Positions 1-7,846 of a stretch of DNA of 64,000 nt are shown piece after piece. The DNA lies in NCBI RefSeq assembly GCF_000427905.1, contig NZ_ATYX01000007.1, forward strand, positions 310,001-374,000, written 5' to 3'. Position 1 is the stretch's first letter; each line of letters opens with the position of its first letter. Source of the stretch: Thermocrispum agreste DSM 44070 (lineage in GTDB: Bacteria > Actinomycetota > Actinomycetes > Mycobacteriales > Pseudonocardiaceae). A program made the translations under genes and the position numbers. Below the pieces are notes generated by a model. The model made no database searches and was not told where the DNA came from. It was given only the letters and a program-made list of their open reading frames with translations.

Positions 1-181
1 TGCCCGGCCGCACCAACCCGGCCCTGGCGAGCTCGGGCAGCTCGCGATACACCTGGCTGCGGGTGACGCTGAAGAACGCGCCGTACCGTTGCCTGGCGGC
101 CGCGACCAGCTCGCCACCGGTGGCCGGGCCGTCGTGCAACAGCCCGAGCACCGCGGCGGAGGTGGCGTTCAGGTCGGTCAC
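1..181 (-). CDS. PadR/MarR-like winged-helix regulator, N-terminal part only
   Basis: The gene runs off the left edge; only about 60 residues from a GTG start at 181 are present. They read as a winged-helix N-terminus: a first helix around ATSAAVLGLLHDGPATGGEL, then VAAARQRYGAF, then a recognition region SVTRSQVYRELPELARAGLV, which is the usual pattern of PadR-type regulators. No strong ribosome binding site precedes the GTG, so the start is tentative. It lies 132 bp downstream of the SDR gene on the same strand and could be co-transcribed with it. The ligand and the effector domain are outside the window. Confidence 0.6.
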   Translation of the reverse strand, partial: MTDLNATSAAVLGLLHDGPATGGELVAAARQRYGAFFSVTRSQVYRELPELARAGLVRPG

Positions 182-313
182 GAGATCACCGTGCCACCGG
201 TCACCACCGATGTCCACCGGACGGACGTCGCCGACAGCCGTACCCGACGGAAATCCACTGTGGAGGGACGCTTCCGGCACGCCCGCGGTGCCGGAACGGT
301 CACGACGGGTACG

Positions 314-1195
314 TCACCGGTAGTCGGCCACCCACTCCGCTGAGCGCCGCCACAGTTCTTCCGCCAGCTCGGTCGTCGCGTGTTCGCTGGGCTCCTTCGG
401 CGCGCAGTCCGCGTAGTAGCGGCCGGACTCCCCGGCCAGCTCGGGCGCCGTGGCGCAGTGCACCGAGGTGGCCGCACCGGCCTCGGTCGACCGCATGAAC
501 AGCTTCATGATCGGGCGGATCGGCCACGGCACGCCGCGCCAGACGTCGGACGCCACCATGCCGGGGTGCACCGCGTAGGTGGTCACCCCGGTGCCGTCCA
601 GTCGCCTGGCCAGCTCCTGACTGAACACCACGTTGGCCAGCTTCGACACGGTGTACTCCGGCAGGCCGGTGCGGCTGGCCGTCGGGCGGCGCACCGCGGC
701 GAAGTCGATCCCGCGCGCGGCGAAATGCGCGTCGCTGGACACCGTGACGACGCGCGCGGGAGCGCTGTCCTTCAACCGGTCCAGCAGCAGCTCGGTCAGC
801 AGGAAGTGGCCGACGTGGTTGATGCCGAACGCCAGCTCGAACCCGCTGGCCGTGAGGCCCCGTTGGCCACCGACCCCGGCATTGTTCAGCAGCACGTGCA
901 ACGGCTTGTCGTCGCCGAGGAACTCCAGGGCGCACGCCCGCACGGACGTCAGATCGGCCAGGTCCAGCCGCAGGAAGCGCGGCCGCCGTCCGGTGATCGC
1001 GGTGATCTGCTCGACGACCGGGCGTGCGCGTTCCTCGCTGCGGCACGCCAGGTAGAGGTCGGCGCCGCGCCTGGCCAGCTGGACCGCAGTGGCCCTGCCG
1101 ATCCCGGTGTTGGCGCCGGTGATCAGCACGACCCGGCCGGACAGGTCACCGGAGACGTTCTCGTCGGACACACCCACCTCGCTTCCCGACGTCAT
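314..1195 (-). CDS. short-chain dehydrogenase/reductase (retinol dehydrogenase-like)
   Basis: A 293-residue classical SDR. Visible motifs are the cofactor loop TGANTGIG (residues 26-33), NNAG (104-107), the catalytic serine region VTVSSDAH (about 150-157) and the catalytic pair in YTVSK (Tyr181, Lys185). The arginine-rich stretch ACRSEERAR after beta-2 suggests NADP(H) preference. The type resembles the retinol dehydrogenase/WW-domain oxidoreductase group often seen in actinomycetes; the substrate cannot be told. The ATG at 1195 lies inside a perfect inverted repeat (1193-1218), so it is probably repressed by a protein bound over the start codon. It is divergent from the YbaB-like gene. Confidence 0.85.
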   Translation of the reverse strand: MTSGSEVGVSDENVSGDLSGRVVLITGANTGIGRATAVQLARRGADLYLACRSEERARPVVEQITAITGRRPRFLRLDLADLTSVRACALEFLGDDKPLHVLLNNAGVGGQRGLTASGFELAFGINHVGHFLLTELLLDRLKDSAPARVVTVSSDAHFAARGIDFAAVRRPTASRTGLPEYTVSKLANVVFSQELARRLDGTGVTTYAVHPGMVASDVWRGVPWPIRPIMKLFMRSTEAGAATSVHCATAPELAGESGRYYADCAPKEPSEHATTELAEELWRRSAEWVADYR

Positions 1196-1218
1196 AGGCT
1201 GGCCCGCACCAGCCTATG
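1193..1218. promoter_or_regulatory. 10-bp-arm inverted repeat between divergent genes
   Basis: CATAGGCTGG, a 6-base spacer, then CCAGCCTATG: perfect 10-bp arms. The left arm includes the SDR start codon and the repeat fills nearly half of the 57-bp gap to the YbaB-like gene. It looks like a dimeric repressor operator; the PadR-like gene at 1-181 is the obvious but unproven candidate. Confidence 0.55.
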
Positions 1219-1252
1219 GTCATCGCACATCGCCTCGTGGAGGAGAACGGGG

Positions 1253-1693
1253 ATGAGCACGCCCAGCGAACGCAGGCAGGCGATCGACGAGTGGGTGGCA
1301 CGCACCGAGCGACGGGCACAGGCCTATCGCGACCTGGCCGCGGAGATCACCACGATCGCTGCCACCGCGGCGTCGCCACGCGGGGTCGCGCGGGTCACCA
1401 CCGATCAGGCGGGCCTGGTGACCGGCATCCAGATCCTGGACGCACACCGGCAGCTGAGCGGCGACGAGCTGGCCAGGGAGATCATGACGGCGATGCGCAG
1501 CGCACAGTCCCGCGTTCAGCAGCAGGTGCTGGACCGGGTACGCGAGCACCTGGCCGACGATCCCGAGGCCGCGGCTTCCGTCGCCGACCAGTACCGCCGC
1601 CGGTTCGGTGCCGAGGGCGCGCCCAGGCAGCAGAACGGGCCCGCGCGCTCGGACGCCGACGACGAGGGATTCGGCAGCGTGTTCGACGACTGA
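1253..1693 (+). CDS. YbaB/EbfC-like small protein
   Basis: A 146-residue protein with GGAGGAG placed 7 bases before the ATG. It has a long N-terminal helix (SERRQAIDEWVARTERRAQ), a beta-hairpin region (GVARVTTDQAGLVTGIQIL), a second helix (SGDELAREIMTAMRSAQSRV) and an acidic disordered tail ending GFGSVFDD. This order fits the YbaB/EbfC nucleoid-associated fold, whose members in actinomycetes often sit near secretion or housekeeping genes. Here there is no recR or dnaX neighbour, so it is one of the accessory copies. Its function is unknown. Confidence 0.6.
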   Translation: MSTPSERRQAIDEWVARTERRAQAYRDLAAEITTIAATAASPRGVARVTTDQAGLVTGIQILDAHRQLSGDELAREIMTAMRSAQSRVQQQVLDRVREHLADDPEAAASVADQYRRRFGAEGAPRQQNGPARSDADDEGFGSVFDD

Positions 1694-1729
1694 CGAGGCT
1701 GGGCAGGCTCCGGGCGGCGCGCGCCGCGG

Positions 1730-2650
1730 TCACAGCTCCTGCAGGATCGCGTTCAGCAGGTCGCGGGTGCGGCGCGGGTCCAGCGCCTGGACCGACACCC
1801 GGTCCATCACCGCCAGGTAGTTGTCGATGTCCTGGCGCTTGTCCAGGTAGAGCGCGCTGGTGAGCTGCTCCAGGTACACCACGTCCGGCAGCTCCGACTC
1901 CGGGAACCGGAGGATGGTGAACGACCCACCGGACGCCGCGTGGCCGCCCACCGAGTACGGCAGCACCTGAATGGTGACGTTCGGACGCCTGGACATCTCC
2001 ACCAGGTGCTCGATCTGGCGGCGCATGATGGCCCTGCCGCCGATCGTGCGGCGCACGGCGCCCTCGTCGAGAACCGCCCACAGGTTCGCCGGCCCGGCCT
2101 GCCTGGTCAGGATCTCCTGGCGGCGCATGCGCACCGCGAGCCTGTCCTCACCCTTCTCCGGACCGTCCTCGCTGTGCGCGGACTGAATGACCGCGCGGGC
2201 GTACTCCTCCGTCTGCAGCAGGCCGGGAACGAACTGCGCCTCGAAGCAGCGGATGATCTTCGCGGCCTGCTCGAGCCCGACGTACGTCTCGAACCAGTCC
2301 GGAAGCGACTCGTCGTACTTGTGCCACCAACCGCGCTCCTTGGCCCGCCTGGCCAGCGTGACGAACGACTCGACCTGCATCGGGTCGGTGACCCCGTACA
2401 GATACAGCAGGTCGCGGATGTCGCGCTCCTTGAAGCTGACCCGGCCGCATTCCATCCGGCTGATCTTGGAGTGCGACGCACGGATGGCTTCCCCGGCCGT
2501 CTCGCGGGACACGCCCGCGGCCTCCCGCAGCCGACGCAGCTGCGCGCCGAGCGCCATCCGCAGCACGGTAGGCCCACCACCGACAGCGGCCATGGACACC
2601 GGCTCGGTGCCCTTCACCGCGAAGTGATCGTCCGGTTGGGCGAGAACCAT
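1730..2650 (-). CDS. XRE-family regulator with Scr1-type (DUF5753) C-terminal domain
   Basis: A 306-residue protein. Residues 33-85 form a helix-turn-helix of the XRE type (LGAQLRRLREAAGVSRETAG ... SHSKISRMECGRVS). The rest matches the DUF5753 domain common in Streptomyces-type regulators: WFETYVGLEQAAKII, FVPGLLQTEEYARAV, RMRRQEIL and VTIQVLPYSVGGH. The family is typical of actinomycetes and is often paired with a small DUF397 protein; no such partner is seen beside it here. The ATG at 2650 gives an N-terminal extension before the HTH, so a start nearer residue 20 or 31 is possible. Its targets are unknown. Confidence 0.85.
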   Translation of the reverse strand: MVLAQPDDHFAVKGTEPVSMAAVGGGPTVLRMALGAQLRRLREAAGVSRETAGEAIRASHSKISRMECGRVSFKERDIRDLLYLYGVTDPMQVESFVTLARRAKERGWWHKYDESLPDWFETYVGLEQAAKIIRCFEAQFVPGLLQTEEYARAVIQSAHSEDGPEKGEDRLAVRMRRQEILTRQAGPANLWAVLDEGAVRRTIGGRAIMRRQIEHLVEMSRRPNVTIQVLPYSVGGHAASGGSFTILRFPESELPDVVYLEQLTSALYLDKRQDIDNYLAVMDRVSVQALDPRRTRDLLNAILQEL

Positions 2651-3219
2651 GAAGCGACCCTCCGTCGTTGAACGCACACAGTGTGCCATGACCCCCTGCC
2701 AGCACGGCAACCCCACCGAACGGTGCCGAACCAGGGTCACCCGAATAGCGGATTGATCATTGTCAGTCGACGGCCGCGCCGTCGGCCGCCACGGCAAAGA
2801 TCGCCTGCCCGTTCGCGCTCGGGCCACTCCGTCCAGCACATCGTCGAACCCGACATCCTGGTCGTCTGCCGGTTCGCGCGCGAGCCGCTCACTGCTTCGG
2901 CGCACTCGCCACACGCGTGGTTTCTCCCCGCCGCCGCGGTGTGGTTTCGCCCCTCGCCACACGCGTGGTTTCGCCCCCCCGCGACGCCGTCGAGGGCACG
3001 CCTTCCTGCCCTGTTCGCCCGCCGAACGCCGCACGTCACGGGCCACGCGACGGATCGTTGACAGCGCCGTGACTCAATTGCGATTGCCGATGCACTTGCA
3101 CCGAGAGTTGATCTCCGGCCACAGTAAGTGCTGGCAACGAAGCCGTGCGAGAATCACAGCCCGAATCGGACAGCACCACCGCACCGGACGTGCCGACAAG
3201 ACGGGGGGCGCAGCGCACC
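2651..3219. other. gene-free divergent region with a 24-bp repeat
   Basis: About 570 bases lie between the divergent XRE and methyltransferase genes. The stretch holds three 24-bp repeat copies at 2909-2980, listed separately. No gene, RNA or clear promoter was recognised. If the methyltransferase starts at the upstream GTG (3145) the gap is about 75 bases shorter. Confidence 0.5.
2909..2980. repeat. three tandem copies of a 24-bp CCACACGCGTGG-type unit
   Basis: CCACACGCGTGGTTTC occurs at 2909 and exactly 48 bases later at 2957. A degenerate middle copy containing GGTGTGGTTTCGCCCC sits one 24-bp period between them. The core ACGCGT is self-complementary. It lies in the gap between divergent genes. 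Confidence 0.75.
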
Positions 3220-4083
3220 ATGACCACCGGGGACCGCGCCGACGTATCGATTCCGCTCGATCGGCCGACGGCCGCCCGTGCCTACGGCTGGCTCCTCGGC
3301 GGCAAGGACAACTTCGCCATCGACCGGGAGCTGACGTTCCAGATTCTCGAGGGATTCCCCGAGGCACTGGACGTGGCCAGGGAGAACCGGAAGTTCCTGT
3401 ACCGCGCGGTGCGCTTCCTGGTCGAGGAAGTCGGCATCTCCCAGTTCCTGGACCTCGGCTGCGGCCTGCCGACGAACCAGAACGTGCACCAGGTCGCCCA
3501 GAAGTTCAATCCGGACGCGCGCGTGGTGTACGTGGACAACGACCCGATCGTGCTGGCGCACGGCCGCGCCCTGCTGGCCGACAACGACAACACCACGGTG
3601 ATCACCGCCGACTTCCGGGAGCCGGAAGCGGTGCTGGAGCACGAGGAGACGAAGCGGCTGATCGACTTCTCGCAGCCGCTGGCGATCCTGTTCCTGTCCA
3701 TCGGCCACCACTTGAAGGACGTCGACGACGTCGGCAAGGGCGCCAGGTACGCACTGCGCCACATCATCGACGACATCGCCGTCCCCGGCAGCTGCCTGGC
3801 CGTCACCCAGGTGGCCTGTGACGATCCGGCGCTCGGCGCGGTCATGAGCGAGCAGTTCAATGCGGCGGGCATCCCGTGGCAGACCCGCACACCGGCGGAG
3901 TTCGACGAGCTCATGGCAGGGCTGGAGCCGGTGGAGCCCGGCCTGGTCGACATCAAGCACTGGCGGCCGGACCCCAACCAGCCGGAGCTGGACCCGGTGC
4001 CACCGGAGCTGTATCAGTACGTCGGCGCCGCCGAGCGCAACAAGAACATCTACGAGTACGGCGGCGTGCTGCGCAAGCCGTAG
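3220..4083 (+). CDS. S-adenosylmethionine-dependent methyltransferase, PF04672 (DUF574) type
   Basis: A 287-residue protein from the ATG at 3220; an in-frame GTG at 3145 would add 25 residues. The opening DRPTAARAYGWLLGGKDNFA ... ENRKFLYRAVRFL is the signature of the actinomycete-specific PF04672 family. FLDLGCGLPTNQNVH is the cofactor-binding motif I, and VVYVDNDPIVLAHGRALL the acidic loop after beta-2. These proteins occur in many copies in filamentous actinomycetes and their substrates are mostly unknown. I prefer 3220 because the family usually starts shortly before the DxTxPxxARxYxxLLGG block and a GGGGGG run lies about 10 bases upstream. Confidence 0.85.
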   Translation: MTTGDRADVSIPLDRPTAARAYGWLLGGKDNFAIDRELTFQILEGFPEALDVARENRKFLYRAVRFLVEEVGISQFLDLGCGLPTNQNVHQVAQKFNPDARVVYVDNDPIVLAHGRALLADNDNTTVITADFREPEAVLEHEETKRLIDFSQPLAILFLSIGHHLKDVDDVGKGARYALRHIIDDIAVPGSCLAVTQVACDDPALGAVMSEQFNAAGIPWQTRTPAEFDELMAGLEPVEPGLVDIKHWRPDPNQPELDPVPPELYQYVGAAERNKNIYEYGGVLRKP

Positions 4084-4396
4084 CGAGGGACCCCCTGCAC
4101 TGTCCGGACCGCCCGACCCACCGCCGCGCTGATCGCCCCGTCCGGGCACCGGCGGAGGGTTCCGTACGCCGGTGTCGCGGTCGCTGAGCCACCCGCCGAG
4201 GGATGCCATGCCACGGACCGGGCCGACCCATCGGCTCACCGGTACGGGCACCTTGCCCGTTTCGTCCGGCCCTGCCTGACCTGCTGGGCAGTCTTGTCAG
4301 ACAAGCGTGTGACCGCGATTGACCCTTCGCACGCGCAATTCCTAGCGTGCCTCCCACGCCGCGGAAGCGGGTGGATTCGAGGACGAAGGGACACCC
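4084..4396. other. gene-free stretch upstream of the GH3 gene
   Basis: A 313-base gap between two plus-strand genes. The right half contains the operator-like palindrome and promoter listed separately. Nothing is recognised in the left half. Confidence 0.5.
4293..4348 (+). promoter_or_regulatory. palindrome plus sigma-70-like promoter for the GH3 gene
   Basis: CTTGTCAGACAAG (4293-4305) is a perfect 6+1+6 palindrome. Just after it TTGACC (4319-4324) and TAGCGT (4343-4348) are separated by 18 bases, a fair match to a housekeeping promoter. The ATG follows at 4397, preceded by GAAGGGA. The arrangement suggests a regulator bound upstream of the promoter. Confidence 0.45.
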
Positions 4397-6691
4397 ATGC
4401 GCTTTCCCACACGGTCCGGCCGCAGGCGGTGGCGGTCGCCTCTCGCGCTCACCATCGGCGTCGCCGCCACGGTCACGGTGCTCACGGGGCCGACGAGTTC
4501 GGCCAGCGCGCCACCGATCTACACCGACAGCAGCAAGCCGGTCGCCGTCCGGGTCGACGACCTGGTCCGCCGGATGACCACCGAGGAAAAGGCAGGCCAA
4601 CTGCAGCAGATCGCGGTGGCGCGGCTGCAGGGTGACTGCCAGTGGAGCGGCGGCGAGCTGAACCAGCAGTGCATGAAGGAGGTGCTCGCCGACCAGCACG
4701 TCGGATCGATCCTCTCCGGCGGCGGCATGACTCCGGCCGAGAACACGCCGGAGGAATGGGCGAAGATGGTCAACACCATCCAGCGCTACGCGATCAAGCA
4801 CTCGCGCCTCGGCATCCCGATCGTCTACGGCGTCGACGCCGTGCACGGCCACAACAACGTGCTCGGCGCGACCATGTTCCAGCACCAGATCGGCCTCGGC
4901 GCGACGTGGAACCCGAAGCTGGTCGCCGACGTTGCGCGCGCCACGCAGCGCGCGACCGCCGCGACCGGCACGGTGTGGAACTTCTCCCCCGTCGCCGACC
5001 TGGCACGCGACCACCGCTGGGGCCGCTACTACGAGACCTACTCGGAAGACCCGCTGCTGGCCGGTGACCTGGCCGCCAGCGCGGTGAAAGGCACCGAGGA
5101 CGGCAGCAGCGGCCGCAAGGTCGCCGCGACGGTGAAGCACTTCGCCGGCTACTCGCAGCCGCTCAACGGCCACGACCGGGTCCCGGGCGACATGTCGCTG
5201 CGCTACTTGCAGGACACCATCCTGCCCGCGTACAAGGCGGCGATCGACGCGGGCGCGGACACCATCATGGTGAACTCCGGTGCCATCAACGGCGTCCCGG
5301 CGCACGCGTCGAAGTACCTGCTCACCGACGTGCTGCGCAAGCAGTGGGGCTTCGACGGCGTGGTGATCAGCGACTGGGACGACGTGGAGTACCTGGTCAC
5401 CAAGTACCGGGCGGCGGCAAGCTACCCGGAGGCGGTGGCCAAGGTGATCAACGCCGGGGTGGACATGGCGATGGTCCCGCCGGACGACCGGGAGTTCCAC
5501 CAGGCGCTGCTGAAGGCGATCAAGGACGGCCTGATCCCGCGCAAGCGGATCGACGAAGCGGTGCGCCGCGTGCTGACGCTGAAGTTCAAGCTCGGGCTGT
5601 TCGACGACCCGTACGTGGACCCGGCCAAGGCCGACAAGATCGTGCTGGGTGCGGACAAGAAGCTGGCCAGGAAGGCGGCCGCGGAGTCGGCGGTGCTGCT
5701 GCGCAACGAGAACGACGTGCTGCCGCTGACCGCCAAGGCGCGCAAGATCGTGGTCACCGGGCCGAGCGCGGACAACCTGCCCAACCAGCTCGGTGGCTGG
5801 TCCATCGGCTGGCAGGGCGTGCCGGACGGCGTCGAGGTGCCCGGCACGACGGTGGTGGAAGGCCTGAAGAAGGGCGCCCCGGCGGGCACCAAGATCAGCT
5901 ACGTGGCCGACGCCGACAAGGCGGTCGCGCAGGCGAAGAGCGCCGACGCGGTGGTCGTGGTGGTCGGCGAGAAGCCGGGCGCGGAAGGCGAGTCGGACGC
6001 GCCGCGGCCCGCGCTGAGCGCCGAGCAGCAGGACCTGGTGGCGCGGCTGCAGGACACCGGCACCCCGGTGATCGAGGTGGTGCTGGCGGGCCGTCCGCTG
6101 GTGCTCGGCAAGGCGAGCGAACCGGATGCGCTGCTGATGGGCTGGCTGCCGGGCACCGAAGGCGGGCACGCGATCGCCGACGTGCTGTTCGGCAAGGTCA
6201 ACCCGAGCGGCAGGCTGCCGGTGTCGTGGCCGAAGGCGCTGGGCAACGACCCGCTGTTCTACCAGCAGCTGCCCGGCCCGAACTCGGGCCCCGAGTCCAG
6301 CTACCACGTGGCCTACCCGTTCGGCGCCGGCCTGTCCTACACCACGTTCGCCACGGGCACGCCGAAGCTGAACAGCAAGGTGGTCGGCCCGAAGCAGACG
6401 CTGACCGTCACGGTGCCGGTGAGCAACACCGGCAAGCGGGACGGCGTGCTGGTCGTGCCGGTGTACGCCGCTCGCCCGTCCAGTGACGTGCTCTTCCCGG
6501 ACAAGAAGCTGGTCGGCTACACCCGGGTGGAGCTCAAGGCCGGGCAGAGCAAGCAGGTGTCGGTGCAGGTTCCCATCGCCCGCTTGGCGGTGACCTCGGG
6601 CGACATCACCGGCACCGGCCCGAAGAAGGTGCTGCCGGGCGCCTACCAGATCGTGGTCGGTGACGCCAAGGCCGACTTCACGGTGCGGTAG
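4397..6691 (+). CDS. secreted GH3 beta-glucosidase (BglX type)
   Basis: A 764-residue exo-acting glycosidase. It opens with an Arg-rich signal peptide (MRFPTRSGRRRWRSPLAL, hydrophobic core, cleavage probably after SSASA near residue 38). The family 3 N-terminal barrel follows (MTTEEKAGQLQQ, GIPIVYGVDAVHGH, VKHFAGY), then the nucleophile region VVISDWDDVEYL with Asp326, the alpha/beta sandwich (AAESAVLLRNENDVLPL, VVTGPSADNLPNQLGGW) and a C-terminal fibronectin III-like domain. It hydrolyses beta-glucosides outside the cell; the released sugar could feed the importer at 15-18 kb. It is monocistronic with a strong terminator behind it. Confidence 0.92.
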   Translation: MRFPTRSGRRRWRSPLALTIGVAATVTVLTGPTSSASAPPIYTDSSKPVAVRVDDLVRRMTTEEKAGQLQQIAVARLQGDCQWSGGELNQQCMKEVLADQHVGSILSGGGMTPAENTPEEWAKMVNTIQRYAIKHSRLGIPIVYGVDAVHGHNNVLGATMFQHQIGLGATWNPKLVADVARATQRATAATGTVWNFSPVADLARDHRWGRYYETYSEDPLLAGDLAASAVKGTEDGSSGRKVAATVKHFAGYSQPLNGHDRVPGDMSLRYLQDTILPAYKAAIDAGADTIMVNSGAINGVPAHASKYLLTDVLRKQWGFDGVVISDWDDVEYLVTKYRAAASYPEAVAKVINAGVDMAMVPPDDREFHQALLKAIKDGLIPRKRIDEAVRRVLTLKFKLGLFDDPYVDPAKADKIVLGADKKLARKAAAESAVLLRNENDVLPLTAKARKIVVTGPSADNLPNQLGGWSIGWQGVPDGVEVPGTTVVEGLKKGAPAGTKISYVADADKAVAQAKSADAVVVVVGEKPGAEGESDAPRPALSAEQQDLVARLQDTGTPVIEVVLAGRPLVLGKASEPDALLMGWLPGTEGGHAIADVLFGKVNPSGRLPVSWPKALGNDPLFYQQLPGPNSGPESSYHVAYPFGAGLSYTTFATGTPKLNSKVVGPKQTLTVTVPVSNTGKRDGVLVVPVYAARPSSDVLFPDKKLVGYTRVELKAGQSKQVSVQVPIARLAVTSGDITGTGPKKVLPGAYQIVVGDAKADFTVR

Positions 6692-7094
6692 CCCACGCCG
6701 ACCGGAGCACGGGCGCCAAGGGCCCGCCGGGGTGCACAGCGCACCTGGCGGGCCCTTCACCTGTCCGGCATGACGCGCCCGGCACATCCACAGTGGACTC
6801 GCAGCCCTCCAGGGTCACAGTGGACTCGCAGCCTTCAGAGGTGCCGGCGAAAGCGCTGGTCAGACGCCTGCCCGGACGACCAAGGCCGACCGCACGCCGA
6901 GATTGTCCGGCGGCAGCCGGAGACGAACGAACACAAACGAACGACGCGCCGGCTGAACGGCCCCATCACCCGCCGGCCGGATCACGCGACCGGTCCACCG
7001 AACCCTTCACGCCGCAGTGAAGATCCGAACAGTTTTCGTGAAGGTCGTTCGCGGATGCTGACCGTGACAACCGGACGGCATGCGCGGAGGAGCC
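6692..7094. other. gene-free stretch with terminator and short direct repeats
   Basis: A gap of 403 bases. It holds the GH3 terminator (6718-6757) and a 27-bp-period direct repeat of CAGTGGACTCGCAGCC at 6791 and 6818. A GTGAAG-containing leader (7017-7044) resembles the one before the LuxR gene at 23858. Confidence 0.5.
6718..6757 (+). terminator. hairpin terminator after the GH3 gene
   Basis: AAGGGCCCGCC pairs perfectly with GGCGGGCCCTT around a loop that can pair further. It lies 26 bases after the stop codon. It has no long T run, as is common in actinomycetes. Confidence 0.7.
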
Positions 7095-7748
7095 ATGAAA
7101 CGTCTTGCCCTGACGGTGTGCGCGACCGACCCGTGGCGACAGCGCGGCGTCATCCACCTGGTGTCCGGGGAACGGACGGACACCTCCGGCGCGGGCAAGA
7201 CCGTCCCCGAGATCGTCGTCCTGCCGCCGCTGCGGCTGGCCGAGGCCGACGTGGCGGTGGTGGTGGCGGAGCGGGTGGACGCCAAGACGAACGAGATGCT
7301 GGCCAAGATCGCCAAGTTCGGCAGGGCGCGCACCGTGCTGGTGCTCAACGAGCTGGAGGGCCTCGATGTGCCGTCGGCGGTGCGGTACCGGGTGATCACC
7401 GTGCTGCCCGCCGCCGGGCTGACCGGGGAGGAGCTGCGGCAGGCCGTGCGCTCCGCCGCGACCGGACCGTTGCCTCCCGAGGAGGAGACGGTGCGGCTGG
7501 TCGAACAACTCGACCGGATCCAGCGCGGCCTGCTGCAGCCGGGCGGGGAGAACGCGCCGCAGCTGACACCGCGGGAACGTGCCCTGCTGCGTTTGCTCGC
7601 CGAGGGGTGCGACACCGCCGAGATCGCCGCCAAGCTGTGCTATTCCGAGCGTACGGTGAAGAACATCGTGCACGGCCTGCTCGAGCGGCTGAACTTGCGC
7701 AACCGGACACACGCGGTCGCATACGCGATGCGGGCCGGGGTGCTGTAG
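7095..7748 (+). CDS. LuxR-family regulator with a degenerate receiver-like domain
   Basis: A 217-residue protein; GGAGGAG stands 4-5 bases before the ATG at 7095, which decides this start over an ATG 15 bases upstream. The C-terminus is a LuxR/NarL helix-turn-helix (LTPRERALLRLLAEGCDTAE ... YSERTVKNIVHGLLERLNLR, about 155-215). The N-terminal half aligns in layout with a response-regulator receiver (hydrophobic strand, ATDPW, then EADVAVVVAE, then RARTVLVLNE). It has no aspartate at the phosphorylation position after DVAVVV and no conserved lysine. It is paralogous to the gene at 23858 (shared CDTAEIA/LDTAEIA, KLCYS, RTVKN). No kinase lies beside it. Confidence 0.75.
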   Translation: MKRLALTVCATDPWRQRGVIHLVSGERTDTSGAGKTVPEIVVLPPLRLAEADVAVVVAERVDAKTNEMLAKIAKFGRARTVLVLNELEGLDVPSAVRYRVITVLPAAGLTGEELRQAVRSAATGPLPPEEETVRLVEQLDRIQRGLLQPGGENAPQLTPRERALLRLLAEGCDTAEIAAKLCYSERTVKNIVHGLLERLNLRNRTHAVAYAMRAGVL

Positions 7749-7846
7749 GACCACCGGCCCGCATCGCGGCCACATCACGTGGCAGGAGCCGCTGGGTCGC
7801 GGCCCTGCCTGCGCCGGGGAGCGCGTCAGGAAAGACCCGGTTCCGG

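Noticed and set aside
3953-6787. Very long open frame antisense to the GH3 gene
   Set aside because: Its product has the His/Arg/Val-rich composition of an antisense shadow of a GC-rich gene and no domain; the sense frame is a complete enzyme.
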